This document shows positions 23,633 through 32,475 of a stretch of DNA of 46,326 bases, piece after piece (positions within the stretch are counted from its first letter, which is position 1; each line of letters opens with the position of its first letter). The notes under the pieces were generated by a model that saw nothing but the letters and a program-made list of their open reading frames with translations, was not told the origin of the DNA and searched no databases. Origin of the DNA: Shewanella basaltis. Its GTDB lineage: Bacteria > Pseudomonadota > Gammaproteobacteria > Enterobacterales > Shewanellaceae. Location: assembly GCF_023283885.1 (NCBI RefSeq), contig NZ_JAKILA010000030.1, positions 1 to 46,326 on the forward strand, read 5' to 3'. A program made the position numbers and the translations under genes.

Positions 23633-24817
23633 TTACGCGATGATTTTAGCTACAACACCAGCACCTACTGTACGGCCACCTTCACGAATAGCGAAACGTA
23701 AACCGTCGTCCATCGCGATTGGGTAAATTAGCGTAACTACCATCTTGATGTTGTCACCAGGCATTACCATTTCTACGCCTTCTGGTAACTCGATAGTACC
23801 TGTTACGTCTGTTGTACGGAAGTAGAACTGTGGACGGTAACCTTTAAAGAATGGAGTGTGACGACCACCCTCTTCTTTTGATAACACGTATACTTCTGAT
23901 TCGAACGTTGTGTGAGGTGTGATTGAACCAGGCTTAGCTAGTACTTGACCACGCTCTACGTCATCACGCTTAGTACCACGTAATAACACACCACAGTTCT
24001 CACCTGCACGACCTTCGTCAAGCAGTTTACGGAACATTTCTACACCAGTACAAGTTGTTTTAGTCGTAGCATGAACACCTACGATTTCTACTTCGTCTGA
24101 TACGCGGATAATACCACGCTCTACACGGCCTGTTACTACTGTACCACGACCTGAAATCGAGAATACGTCTTCGATTGGTAGTAGGAATGGCTTATCGATG
24201 TCACGCTCTGGCTCTGGAATGTAAGAGTCTAACGCTTCTGCAAGCTCAAGGATTTTTGCTTCCCATGCTGCATCGCCTTCTAGCGCTCTTAATGCTGAAC
24301 CTTGGATTACTGGTAAATCATCACCTGGGAAGTCGTATTCTGATAGAAGTTCACGAACTTCCATTTCTACTAATTCTAGTAACTCTTCGTCATCTACCAT
24401 GTCACACTTGTTCATGAATACGATGATGAAAGGTACACCTACTTGACGAGAAAGTAGAATGTGCTCACGAGTTTGTGGCATTGGGCCATCTGTCGCTGCT
24501 ACTACTAGGATTGCGCCGTCCATCTGTGCAGCACCAGTGATCATGTTTTTAACATAATCCGCGTGACCTGGACAGTCTACGTGTGCGTAGTGACGTGATG
24601 GAGTGTCATATTCGATGTGAGAAGTATTAATAGTAATACCGCGCTCACGCTCTTCTGGAGCGTTATCGATTTGTGCGAAGTTACGAGCTTCACCACCGTA
24701 TGTCTTAGACAATACAGAAGAGATAGCTGCTGTTAAAGTTGTTTTACCATGGTCAACGTGACCAATGGTGCCTACGTTTACGTGAGGCTTACTACGTTCA
24801 AATTTAGCTTTTGCCAC
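23633..24817 (-). CDS. tufA: Elongation factor Tu (copy 1, str operon)
   Basis: GTPase of 394 aa (393 in mature E. coli numbering) that brings aminoacyl-tRNA to the ribosome. The P-loop GHVDHGKT is at residues 19-26, DCPGH at about 81-85 and NKCD at about 136-139. The translated protein is identical to that of the second copy at 40415-41599. This copy starts with GTG, with AAGGA upstream, while the other starts with ATG. It is the last gene of the str operon, 69 bp after fusA, with a small hairpin (24843-24859) in the gap. Confidence 0.99.
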   Translation of the reverse strand: MAKAKFERSKPHVNVGTIGHVDHGKTTLTAAISSVLSKTYGGEARNFAQIDNAPEERERGITINTSHIEYDTPSRHYAHVDCPGHADYVKNMITGAAQMDGAILVVAATDGPMPQTREHILLSRQVGVPFIIVFMNKCDMVDDEELLELVEMEVRELLSEYDFPGDDLPVIQGSALRALEGDAAWEAKILELAEALDSYIPEPERDIDKPFLLPIEDVFSISGRGTVVTGRVERGIIRVSDEVEIVGVHATTKTTCTGVEMFRKLLDEGRAGENCGVLLRGTKRDDVERGQVLAKPGSITPHTTFESEVYVLSKEEGGRHTPFFKGYRPQFYFRTTDVTGTIELPEGVEMVMPGDNIKMVVTLIYPIAMDDGLRFAIREGGRTVGAGVVAKIIA

Positions 24818-24886
24818 GATAAATTCCTTTCTTTTCAGAAGTGCTCGATAAATTCGAGCAATATAACATTAATGCCGTAACCAATA

Positions 24887-26983
24887 TTAGTTACGAGATT
24901 CTATAATCGCTTTTGCAATGTTTTGCGGTGCATCTGCGTACTTATAAAACTCCATAGAGTAAGAAGCACGGCCCTGAGATGCAGAGCGCAAATCAGTTGC
25001 ATAACCAAACATTTCAGATAGAGGTACTACTGCATGAACAAGTTTAACACCTGCGATGCCATCGTCCATACCTTCAATTATGCCACGACGTCGGTTTAAG
25101 TCACCAACAACATCGCCCATATAATCTTCAGGTGTAGTGACTTCTACTTTCATACAGGGTTCAAGCAACGCTGGGTTTGCATCTAGCGCACCCTGTTTGA
25201 AGCCCATAGAACCTGCAATTTTGAACGCCATTTCATTCGAGTCCACATCATGATATGAACCGTCAAATAATGTGACCTTCACATCAAGAACAGGATAACC
25301 GGCTAATACGCCATTTTTCATCTGTTCTTGAATACCTTTGTCAACTGCGGGTATGTATTCGCGTGGAATAACACCACCAACGACTTCATTGACAAACTCG
25401 TAGCCAGCGCCCTCTTCGAGCGGCTCTAATCTTAGCCAGACATGACCAAATTGGCCACGACCGCCAGATTGGCGTACAAATTTACCTTCCACTTCTACTT
25501 TCGAACGGATAGTCTCGCGATAGGCTACCTGAGGTTTACCTACGTTACATTCTACACTGAATTCGCGACGCATACGGTCAACGATAATATCCAAGTGTAA
25601 CTCACCCATTCCAGATATCAGTGTTTGTGCTGATTCTTCGTTAGTTTCGACTCGGAATGATGGATCTTCTGCTGCTAATTTTTGCAGCGCAATCCCCATT
25701 TTGTCCTGATCTGCTTTCGAACGAGGCTCAACGGCAATGGTAATTACGGGCTCTGGGAACTCCATGCGCTCAAGAATCACTTTGTGATCATTATCGCAAA
25801 GAGTATCGCCTGTTGTAACATCTTTTAGACCAATGGCCGCAGCAATATCACCTGCGCGCACTTCTTTTAGTTCGGTCCGATCGTTTGCGTGCATTTGCAC
25901 CATACGACCAATACGTTCACGTTTCTGTTTTACAGAATTATAAACGCCCGCACCTGTCTCAAGTACACCGGAATATACGCGGATAAAGGTAAGTGTTCCA
26001 ACAAATGGATCAGTCGCAATTTTAAATGCTAATGCGGCAAATGGCGCATCATCATCAGATGGACGTTCAACTTCTTTCTCGTCTTCATCAATACCTTTAA
26101 TTGCAGGTACATCAATTGGCGCTGGTAAAAAGTCGACAACCGCATCAAGTACCGCCTGCACACCTTTGTTCTTAAATGCTGAACCACAGGTTGCGAGTAC
26201 GATCTCATTGTTAATTGTGCGCTGACGCAGTGCTGATTTAATCTCTTGTTCTGATAGCTCACCTTCTTCAAGGTATTTGTCCATCAGTTCATCTGAGGCT
26301 TCAGCGGCTGCTTCCACAAGATACTCGTGCATTTCAGCAGCTTTAGCTGCTAGATCTGCAGGAATGTCTTCATAAGTGAACGTCATTCCCTGATCTGTTT
26401 CAGACCAGTTAATGGCTTTCATCTTTATCAAATCAATAACACCCTTGAAGTTTTCTTCTGCACCAATATTTAATTGGATTGGTACACAAGTTGCGCCAAG
26501 TCGATTACGAATTTGTTTTATTACTCGGTCAAAATCTGCACCTGCACGGTCCATCTTATTCACAAACACCATACGCGGAACGTGGTATTTGTCAGCTTGA
26601 CGCCATACAGTTTCAGATTGCGGTTCAACGCCTGATGAGCCACAAAATACAACTACGGCTCCATCAAGTACGCGTAATGAACGCTCAACTTCAATTGTGA
26701 AGTCTACGTGACCTGGGGTATCGATGATATTAATACGGTGTTCTGCAAATTGAGCTTCCATACCGCGCCAAAAAGTGGTTACAGCAGCAGAAGTGATAGT
26801 AATACCACGCTCTTGCTCTTGTACCATCCAGTCGGTCGTGGCGGCGCCATCATGCACCTCACCGATTTTATGAGACATACCGGTATAGAACAGAACACGT
26901 TCTGTTGTGGTAGTTTTACCTGCATCCACATGAGCAACGATACCGATATTACGATAACGCTCAATTGGGGTTGTACGAGCCAC
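24887..26983 (-). CDS. fusA: Elongation factor G
   Basis: Translocation and ribosome-recycling GTPase of 698 aa (E. coli 704). The P-loop AHVDAGKTTT lies near residues 17-26, DTPGHVDF near 88-95 and NKMDRAGADF near 142-151, followed by the later domains with GGRGQFGHVWL and the C-terminal GYATDLRSASQGRASYSMEF. The start is GTG at 26983 with GAGGG upstream. It lies 78 bp after rpsG, with an 11-bp stem-loop in the gap. Confidence 0.99.
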   Translation of the reverse strand: MARTTPIERYRNIGIVAHVDAGKTTTTERVLFYTGMSHKIGEVHDGAATTDWMVQEQERGITITSAAVTTFWRGMEAQFAEHRINIIDTPGHVDFTIEVERSLRVLDGAVVVFCGSSGVEPQSETVWRQADKYHVPRMVFVNKMDRAGADFDRVIKQIRNRLGATCVPIQLNIGAEENFKGVIDLIKMKAINWSETDQGMTFTYEDIPADLAAKAAEMHEYLVEAAAEASDELMDKYLEEGELSEQEIKSALRQRTINNEIVLATCGSAFKNKGVQAVLDAVVDFLPAPIDVPAIKGIDEDEKEVERPSDDDAPFAALAFKIATDPFVGTLTFIRVYSGVLETGAGVYNSVKQKRERIGRMVQMHANDRTELKEVRAGDIAAAIGLKDVTTGDTLCDNDHKVILERMEFPEPVITIAVEPRSKADQDKMGIALQKLAAEDPSFRVETNEESAQTLISGMGELHLDIIVDRMRREFSVECNVGKPQVAYRETIRSKVEVEGKFVRQSGGRGQFGHVWLRLEPLEEGAGYEFVNEVVGGVIPREYIPAVDKGIQEQMKNGVLAGYPVLDVKVTLFDGSYHDVDSNEMAFKIAGSMGFKQGALDANPALLEPCMKVEVTTPEDYMGDVVGDLNRRRGIIEGMDDGIAGVKLVHAVVPLSEMFGYATDLRSASQGRASYSMEFYKYADAPQNIAKAIIESRN

Positions 26984-27031
26984 TAGTTATACCCTCTCAG
27001 CCAAAACAGACGTTTTAGCAATATCAACAAT

Positions 27032-27057
27032 ATGGAGCGGGCAATCGCCCGCTCCAT
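27032..27057. repeat. Strong hairpin between rpsG and fusA
   Basis: The arms ATGGAGCGGGC and GCCCGCTCCAT pair perfectly (11 bp) around AATC. It begins 4 bp after the rpsG stop. No T run follows on the leftward strand, so it is more likely an RNA processing or stability element than a terminator. Confidence 0.8.
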
Positions 27058-27061
27058 TATA

Positions 27062-27532
27062 TTACCAACGGTAATGAGCAAAGGCTTTGTTAGCTTCAGC
27101 CATGCGATGCACGTCTTCACGCTTCTTAACAGCAGTACCTTTGTTTTCAGATGCATCTAGCATTTCACCTGCTAGACGTAGAGCCATAGATTTTTCACCA
27201 CGCTTGCGAGCAGCTTCAACTAACCAGCGCATCGCTAGTGCGTTACGACGCACTGGACGAACTTCACATGGTACTTGATACGTTGAACCACCAACACGAC
27301 GAGATTTAACCTCGACTGATGGGCGAACGTTATCAAGGGCTGCTTCAAGGATAGTTAAATGATTTTCGCTTTTCTTTTCAGCGACAACATCTAACGCCTT
27401 GTAGATAATTTTTTCAGCAGTCGACTTTTTGCCGTCCTGCATAATGACGTTGATGAACTTAGCCAACAACTCACTGTGAAACTTTGGATCTGGTAGGATT
27501 TTACGTTGTCCTACAACGCGACGTCTTGGCAT
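27062..27532 (-). CDS. rpsG: 30S ribosomal protein S7
   Basis: Primary head assembly protein of 156 aa. It starts MPRRRVVGQRKILPDPKFHS, and the core SRRVGGSTYQVPCEVRPVRR is near residues 77-96. In E. coli, S7 represses the str operon by binding the rpsL-rpsG junction; here that junction is 82 bp and includes TTCCAGTTTTGGAA, a possible small stem, but no confident S7 site could be assigned. Confidence 0.98.
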   Translation of the reverse strand: MPRRRVVGQRKILPDPKFHSELLAKFINVIMQDGKKSTAEKIIYKALDVVAEKKSENHLTILEAALDNVRPSVEVKSRRVGGSTYQVPCEVRPVRRNALAMRWLVEAARKRGEKSMALRLAGEMLDASENKGTAVKKREDVHRMAEANKAFAHYRW

Positions 27533-27614
27533 ATCAATTCTCCGTATGCTTCAGGTATTTCCAAAACTGGAATGTCAAATAAATACTAGCTTGGCCTTAC
27601 TTAAACGGGATACG

Positions 27615-27989
27615 TTAAGACTTAGGACGCTTAGCACCGTACTTAGAACGGCCTTGGCGACGTGTAGTCACGCCAGCACAGTCTAATGCGCCACGAACAG
27701 TGTGATAACGCACACCAGGTAAGTCTTTAACACGACCACCACGGATTAGGATTACACTGTGCTCTTGCAAGTTATGGCCTTCACCGCCGATGTACGAAGT
27801 CACTTCGAAACCGTTAGTTAGACGCACACGAGCTACTTTACGTAGTGCAGAGTTAGGTTTTTTAGGTGTTGTTGTGTACACACGAGTACAAACACCACGT
27901 TTTTGTGGGCACGCGTTCAACGCAGGCACATTAGTCTTTTCGACTTTTGGCGCACGTGGCTTACGTACCAACTGGTTTACAGTTGCCAT
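27615..27989 (-). CDS. rpsL: 30S ribosomal protein S12
   Basis: Decoding-centre protein of 124 aa, as in E. coli. It starts MATVNQLVRKPRAPKVEK, with TTPKKPNSALRKVARVRLTN at about residues 40-59 and GGRVKDLPGVRYHTVRG later. K43 and K88, the positions mutated in streptomycin resistance, are wild type. The start at 27989 is chosen over an in-frame ATG at 28022, as the family begins here. It is the first gene of the str operon with a near-consensus promoter upstream. Confidence 0.98.
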   Translation of the reverse strand: MATVNQLVRKPRAPKVEKTNVPALNACPQKRGVCTRVYTTTPKKPNSALRKVARVRLTNGFEVTSYIGGEGHNLQEHSVILIRGGRVKDLPGVRYHTVRGALDCAGVTTRRQGRSKYGAKRPKS

Positions 27990-28064
27990 GTATAGCTCCG
28001 ACAGTTGATTTAAACTCAACAATTAGGTGTGAAAAATCTATATCCCACAATGGTAGGACGCGGA

Positions 28065-28093
28065 ATTTTAGAAAGGTAATGGCTGCCTGTCAA
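28065..28093 (-). promoter_or_regulatory. str operon promoter
   Basis: On the minus strand a perfect TTGACA (28088-28093) and TAAAAT (28065-28070) are exactly 17 bp apart. The discriminator is G+C-rich (TCCGCG), as in stringently controlled ribosomal promoters. It lies between the rpoC terminator and rpsL. Confidence 0.85.
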
Positions 28094-28124
28094 GAAATAG
28101 CCAACTTTAACTGCAAATTACAAT

Positions 28125-28151
28125 AAAAAAGGCGCCCTAGGCGCCTTTTTT
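28125..28151 (-). terminator. Terminator of rpoBC
   Basis: The arms AAAAAAGGCGC and GCGCCTTTTTT surround CCTAG, 15 bp after the rpoC stop on the leftward strand. It has A and T flanks on both sides and separates rpoC from the str promoter. Confidence 0.9.
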
Positions 28152-28166
28152 TAACAAAAAACTAAC

Positions 28167-31100
28167 TTAATCTTGGCTGCCTGCCAAGTTTAATAGATCC
28201 GCTAGGTTTTGTTCAGCTTCGCTTGCTGTCACAGTTGCCACTTCAACTTTGCCTTTAGAGTTTGCTGCTTTAGCACGCTCTTCATTGCGCGTTTTGTGGT
28301 AAGCATAACCAGTACCAGCAGGAATTAAACGACCTACAATGACGTTTTCTTTTAGACCACGTAATGGATCGCTCTTACCGCCAACTGCCGCTTCTGTTAA
28401 CACGCGAGTGGTTTCTTGGAACGATGCCGCTGAAATGAATGATTCGGTAGCCAAAGATGCTTTGGTAATACCCAATAATTCACGTTCGAACGTTGCAGGC
28501 GCTTTACCTTGAGCAATTAGCTCTCGGTTAGCTATCTTAACGCGCGATACTTCAACTTGCTCGCCTTCTAAGAACTCACTGTCGCCTGCTGAAGTAATTA
28601 AACACTTACGCAGCATTTGACGAATGATAACTTCGATATGCTTATCGTTGATCTTAACGCCCTGTAGACGGTAAACATCCTGTACTTCGTTCACAATGTA
28701 GTTTGCAACATTGTGGATACCACGAAGACGTAAAATGTCATGTGCGGCTTCTGGACCGTCAGCGATAACTTCACCGCGCTCAACTTTTTCACCTTCGAAC
28801 ACGTTTAAGTTACGCCACTTAGGGATCATCTCTTCATAGTGTTCGCCACCATCAGCAGGGGTAATCACGAGACGACGCTTACCTTTGGTCTCTTTACCGA
28901 ACGAGATAGTACCTGAGATCTCTGCAAGAATTGCAGGCTCTTTTGGCTTACGCGCTTCGAATAAGTCAGCAACACGTGGTAGACCACCGGTGATGTCGCG
29001 CGTTTTAGACGATTCTTGTGGAATACGTGCTAATGCGTCACCAACGTTGATTTTCGCGTTATCGTCTTTCGACACAATCGCGTTACCTGGTAAGAAGTAT
29101 TGAGCTGGTACTTCAGTGCCAGGGATCATTAAGTCATTACCATCAGCGTCAACAAGACGAATGGCTGGACGTAACTCTTTACCTGCAGAAGTACGCGCAC
29201 CAATTTCTAATACCACAACAGATGATAAACCAGTTAACTCGTCCGTTTGACGTGTCATGGTTACACCGTCGATCATATCAACAAATTTTACGCTACCCGC
29301 TACTTCAGAAATAATTGGGTGAGTATGTGGATCCCAGTTTGCGATGATCTCGCCAGCTGCAACTTCACTGTCTTCCAATTTCTCTAACACGGTACCGTAT
29401 GGCACTTTATAACGCTCTTTCTCACGACCAAGCTCATCGATGATGGCAATCTCAGAAGAACGAGAAACAATAACAAGCTTACCGTCGATATTAGAAACAT
29501 GCTTAGCATTATGTAGCTTCAGAGAACCTGCGTTCTTAACTTGAACGTTGTTTTCTGCTGACGCACGAGATGCCGCACCACCAATGTGGAACGTACGCAT
29601 GGTTAACTGTGTACCTGGTTCACCGATTGACTGTGCTGCAACAACACCAATGGCTTCACCGTGGTTAATAATATGACCACGAGCCAAATCACGGCCGTAA
29701 CACGCTGCACACACACCAAAGTCTGTTTCACAGGTAATTACAGAACGTACAATAACTTCATCGATACTGTGCTCTTCTAACGTGTTACACCATGCTTCAT
29801 CAAGCAGTGTGTTACGTGGCGCAAGCACTTCTTCTGTACCTGGCTTTAATACGTCAACAGCAACAACACGACCTAGAACACGTTCGCGTAGAGGCTCAAC
29901 TACATCACCACCTTCAATCAATGGCTTCATGGTTAGACCATGCTCAACACCACAGTCGTCTTCAATAACGACTAAGTCTTGTGCAACGTCTACTAGACGA
30001 CGAGTTAAGTAACCCGAGTTAGCTGTCTTCAATGCGGTATCGGCAAGACCTTTACGCGCACCGTGAGTAGAAATAAAGTACTGTAGTACGTTTAGACCTT
30101 CACGGAAGTTAGCCACAATTGGAGTTTCGATGATAGAACCATCCGGTTTTGCCATCAGACCACGCATACCCGCCAACTGACGGATCTGAGCAGCACTACC
30201 ACGAGCACCTGAGTCAGCCATCATGTAGATGCTGTTAAACGAGGCTTGTTTCTCTTCTACGCCATCACGGTTAATCACTGTCTCTGTTGACAGGTTTTCC
30301 ATCATCGCTTTAGAGACTTTTTCGTTGGCACTTGCCCAGATATCGATAACTTTGTTGTAACGCTCACCAGCAGTCACCAGACCTGACTGGAACTGTTCTT
30401 GAATTTCAAGTACTTCAGCTTCTGCGTCTGCAACTAGGGTGTATTTCTCATCTGGAATAACCATATCGTCGATACCTACAGAGGCACCAGAAATGGTTGC
30501 AAAACGGAAACCGGTATACATCAATTGGTCAGCAAAGATAACAGTATCTTTAAGACCTAGTTGACGGTAACAGGTGTTCAATAGCTTAGAGATCTGCTTC
30601 TTACCCATGTTTTGGTTAACCAAATCATAAGATAAGCCTTCTGGCAGAATCAATGATAAAAGCGCACGGCCAACAGTGGTATCAACGATACGTGTTGCTT
30701 TGGTTTTATCGCCATTGTCTGCAATTGTGGTTTCAGTGATACGCACTTTAACGCGAGCATGTAATTCAGCTGCACCAGTAGCATAGGCTTTTTCTACTTC
30801 AGCTACTGAAGCAAATGCCATGCCTTCACCGCGGCCGTTAATACGTTCACGGCTGGTGTAGTACAGACCTAATACCACGTCCTGAGACGGAGTAATTACA
30901 GGCTCACCGTTTGCTGGTGACAAAATGTTGTTGGTTGACATCATTAGCGCACGAGCTTCTAACTGAGCTTCAAGCGTTAATGGAACGTGAACCGCCATTT
31001 GGTCACCGTCGAAGTCGGCGTTATATGCCGCACAAACTAACGGGTGCAATTGAATTGCTTTACCTTCAATCAGAACAGGTTCAAATGCTTGAATACCCAG

Positions 31101-32393
31101 TCTGTGAAGTGTTGGTGCACGGTTAAGCATCACAGGATGTTCACGAATGACTTCGTCTAATACATCCCATACTTCAGCCTGTTCGCGTTCAACCATTTTC
31201 TTAGCCGCTTTGATGGTAGTGGCTAAACCACGACCTTCTAACTTGCCATAAATAAATGGTTTGAATAGCTCAAGTGCCATCTTCTTAGGAAGACCACACT
31301 GATGTAGACGTAAAGTAGGACCTACGGTAATTACCGAACGGCCTGAATAGTCAACACGCTTACCAAGTAAGTTTTGACGGAAACGACCTTGCTTACCCTT
31401 GATCATATCTGCAAGAGATTTAAGCGGACGCTTGTTAGAACCGGTAATAGCACGACCGCGACGACCGTTATCTAATAGCGCATCAACTGACTCTTGTAAC
31501 ATACGTTTTTCGTTACGTACGATAATGTCAGGCGCAGCTAAATCTAACAGACGCTTCAAACGGTTGTTACGGTTAATCACACGACGGTAAAGATCGTTAA
31601 GATCTGAAGTCGCGAAACGACCGCCATCTAACGGCACTAATGGACGTAGATCAGGTGGCAGAACCGGTAATACTTTTAAGATCATCCACTCTGGCTTGTT
31701 GCCAGATGTGAAGAATGCTTCCATCAGTTTAAGGCGTTTTGTCACCTTTTTACGACGGGTTTCAGAGTTGATAGATGGCAACTCTTCGCGCATTTGTTCG
31801 ATCTGTTCTTCTAAGTTGATAGCACGTAGCAATTCTAACACTGCCTCGGCACCCATCTTAGCTTCAAACTCGTCACCGTATTCTTCTAACGCATCAAGAT
31901 ACGTTTCTTCGGTTAGCATTTGGCCGCGCTCAAGCGTGGTCATGCCAGGCTCGATCACAACAAATGATTCAAAGTACAGTACGCGTTCGATATCACGTAA
32001 CGTCATATCAAGCATTAAGCCGATACGTGACGGAAGTGATTTTAAGAACCAAATGTGGGCAACTGGGCTAGCCAATTCAATGTGACCCATGCGCTCACGA
32101 CGCACTTTAGTCTGGGTAACTTCTACGCCACACTTTTCACAAATCACACCACGGTGCTTAAGACGTTTGTATTTACCACACAAACATTCGTAATCTTTAA
32201 CCGGACCAAAGATACGCGCACAGAACAAACCTTCACGCTCAGGCTTGAATGTACGGTAGTTAATGGTTTCTGGCTTCTTTACTTCACCAAAAGACCAAGA
32301 ACGGATGAGATCTGGCGAAGCCAAACCAATTTTAATTCCGTTGAATTCTTCAGTCTTGCTTTGCTGTTTAAGAAACTTTAATAAGTCTTTCAC
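28167..32393 (-). CDS. rpoC: RNA polymerase beta prime subunit
   Basis: Catalytic subunit of 1408 aa (E. coli 1407). The N-terminal zinc site has four cysteines (CLCG near 70-73 and CEKCG near 85-89). The active-site magnesium loop is NADFDGDQMAVHVP near residues 458-471. A second zinc site has CETDFGVCAACYGRD near 888-902, and the trigger loop carries AAQSIGEPGTQLTMRTFHIG. The start is GTG at 32393 with GGAGAG upstream, as in E. coli. It follows rpoB by 82 bp with a stem-loop in the gap. Confidence 0.99.
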   Translation of the reverse strand: MKDLLKFLKQQSKTEEFNGIKIGLASPDLIRSWSFGEVKKPETINYRTFKPEREGLFCARIFGPVKDYECLCGKYKRLKHRGVICEKCGVEVTQTKVRRERMGHIELASPVAHIWFLKSLPSRIGLMLDMTLRDIERVLYFESFVVIEPGMTTLERGQMLTEETYLDALEEYGDEFEAKMGAEAVLELLRAINLEEQIEQMREELPSINSETRRKKVTKRLKLMEAFFTSGNKPEWMILKVLPVLPPDLRPLVPLDGGRFATSDLNDLYRRVINRNNRLKRLLDLAAPDIIVRNEKRMLQESVDALLDNGRRGRAITGSNKRPLKSLADMIKGKQGRFRQNLLGKRVDYSGRSVITVGPTLRLHQCGLPKKMALELFKPFIYGKLEGRGLATTIKAAKKMVEREQAEVWDVLDEVIREHPVMLNRAPTLHRLGIQAFEPVLIEGKAIQLHPLVCAAYNADFDGDQMAVHVPLTLEAQLEARALMMSTNNILSPANGEPVITPSQDVVLGLYYTSRERINGRGEGMAFASVAEVEKAYATGAAELHARVKVRITETTIADNGDKTKATRIVDTTVGRALLSLILPEGLSYDLVNQNMGKKQISKLLNTCYRQLGLKDTVIFADQLMYTGFRFATISGASVGIDDMVIPDEKYTLVADAEAEVLEIQEQFQSGLVTAGERYNKVIDIWASANEKVSKAMMENLSTETVINRDGVEEKQASFNSIYMMADSGARGSAAQIRQLAGMRGLMAKPDGSIIETPIVANFREGLNVLQYFISTHGARKGLADTALKTANSGYLTRRLVDVAQDLVVIEDDCGVEHGLTMKPLIEGGDVVEPLRERVLGRVVAVDVLKPGTEEVLAPRNTLLDEAWCNTLEEHSIDEVIVRSVITCETDFGVCAACYGRDLARGHIINHGEAIGVVAAQSIGEPGTQLTMRTFHIGGAASRASAENNVQVKNAGSLKLHNAKHVSNIDGKLVIVSRSSEIAIIDELGREKERYKVPYGTVLEKLEDSEVAAGEIIANWDPHTHPIISEVAGSVKFVDMIDGVTMTRQTDELTGLSSVVVLEIGARTSAGKELRPAIRLVDADGNDLMIPGTEVPAQYFLPGNAIVSKDDNAKINVGDALARIPQESSKTRDITGGLPRVADLFEARKPKEPAILAEISGTISFGKETKGKRRLVITPADGGEHYEEMIPKWRNLNVFEGEKVERGEVIADGPEAAHDILRLRGIHNVANYIVNEVQDVYRLQGVKINDKHIEVIIRQMLRKCLITSAGDSEFLEGEQVEVSRVKIANRELIAQGKAPATFERELLGITKASLATESFISAASFQETTRVLTEAAVGGKSDPLRGLKENVIVGRLIPAGTGYAYHKTRNEERAKAANSKGKVEVATVTASEAEQNLADLLNLAGSQD

Positions 32394-32419
32394 GTTTCTC
32401 TCCTGAAGGAGTTAAACCA

Positions 32420-32443
32420 GGTGCTTTGCAGATGCAAAGCACC
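32420..32443. repeat. Hairpin between rpoB and rpoC
   Basis: The arms GGTGCTTTGC and GCAAAGCACC pair perfectly around AGAT and can extend with AACCA and TTGGTT outside. No T run follows on the leftward strand, so it should not terminate; it may be an RNA processing or stability element. Confidence 0.75.
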
Positions 32444-32475
32444 CTTGGTTACCAAACATTGCTTAAGTGCGATGC

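Noticed and set aside
24175..24417. 80-aa antisense frame within tuf, repeated at 40957-41199
   Set aside because: It recurs only because the two tuf genes are near identical; strong codon bias of tuf keeps the opposite strand open.
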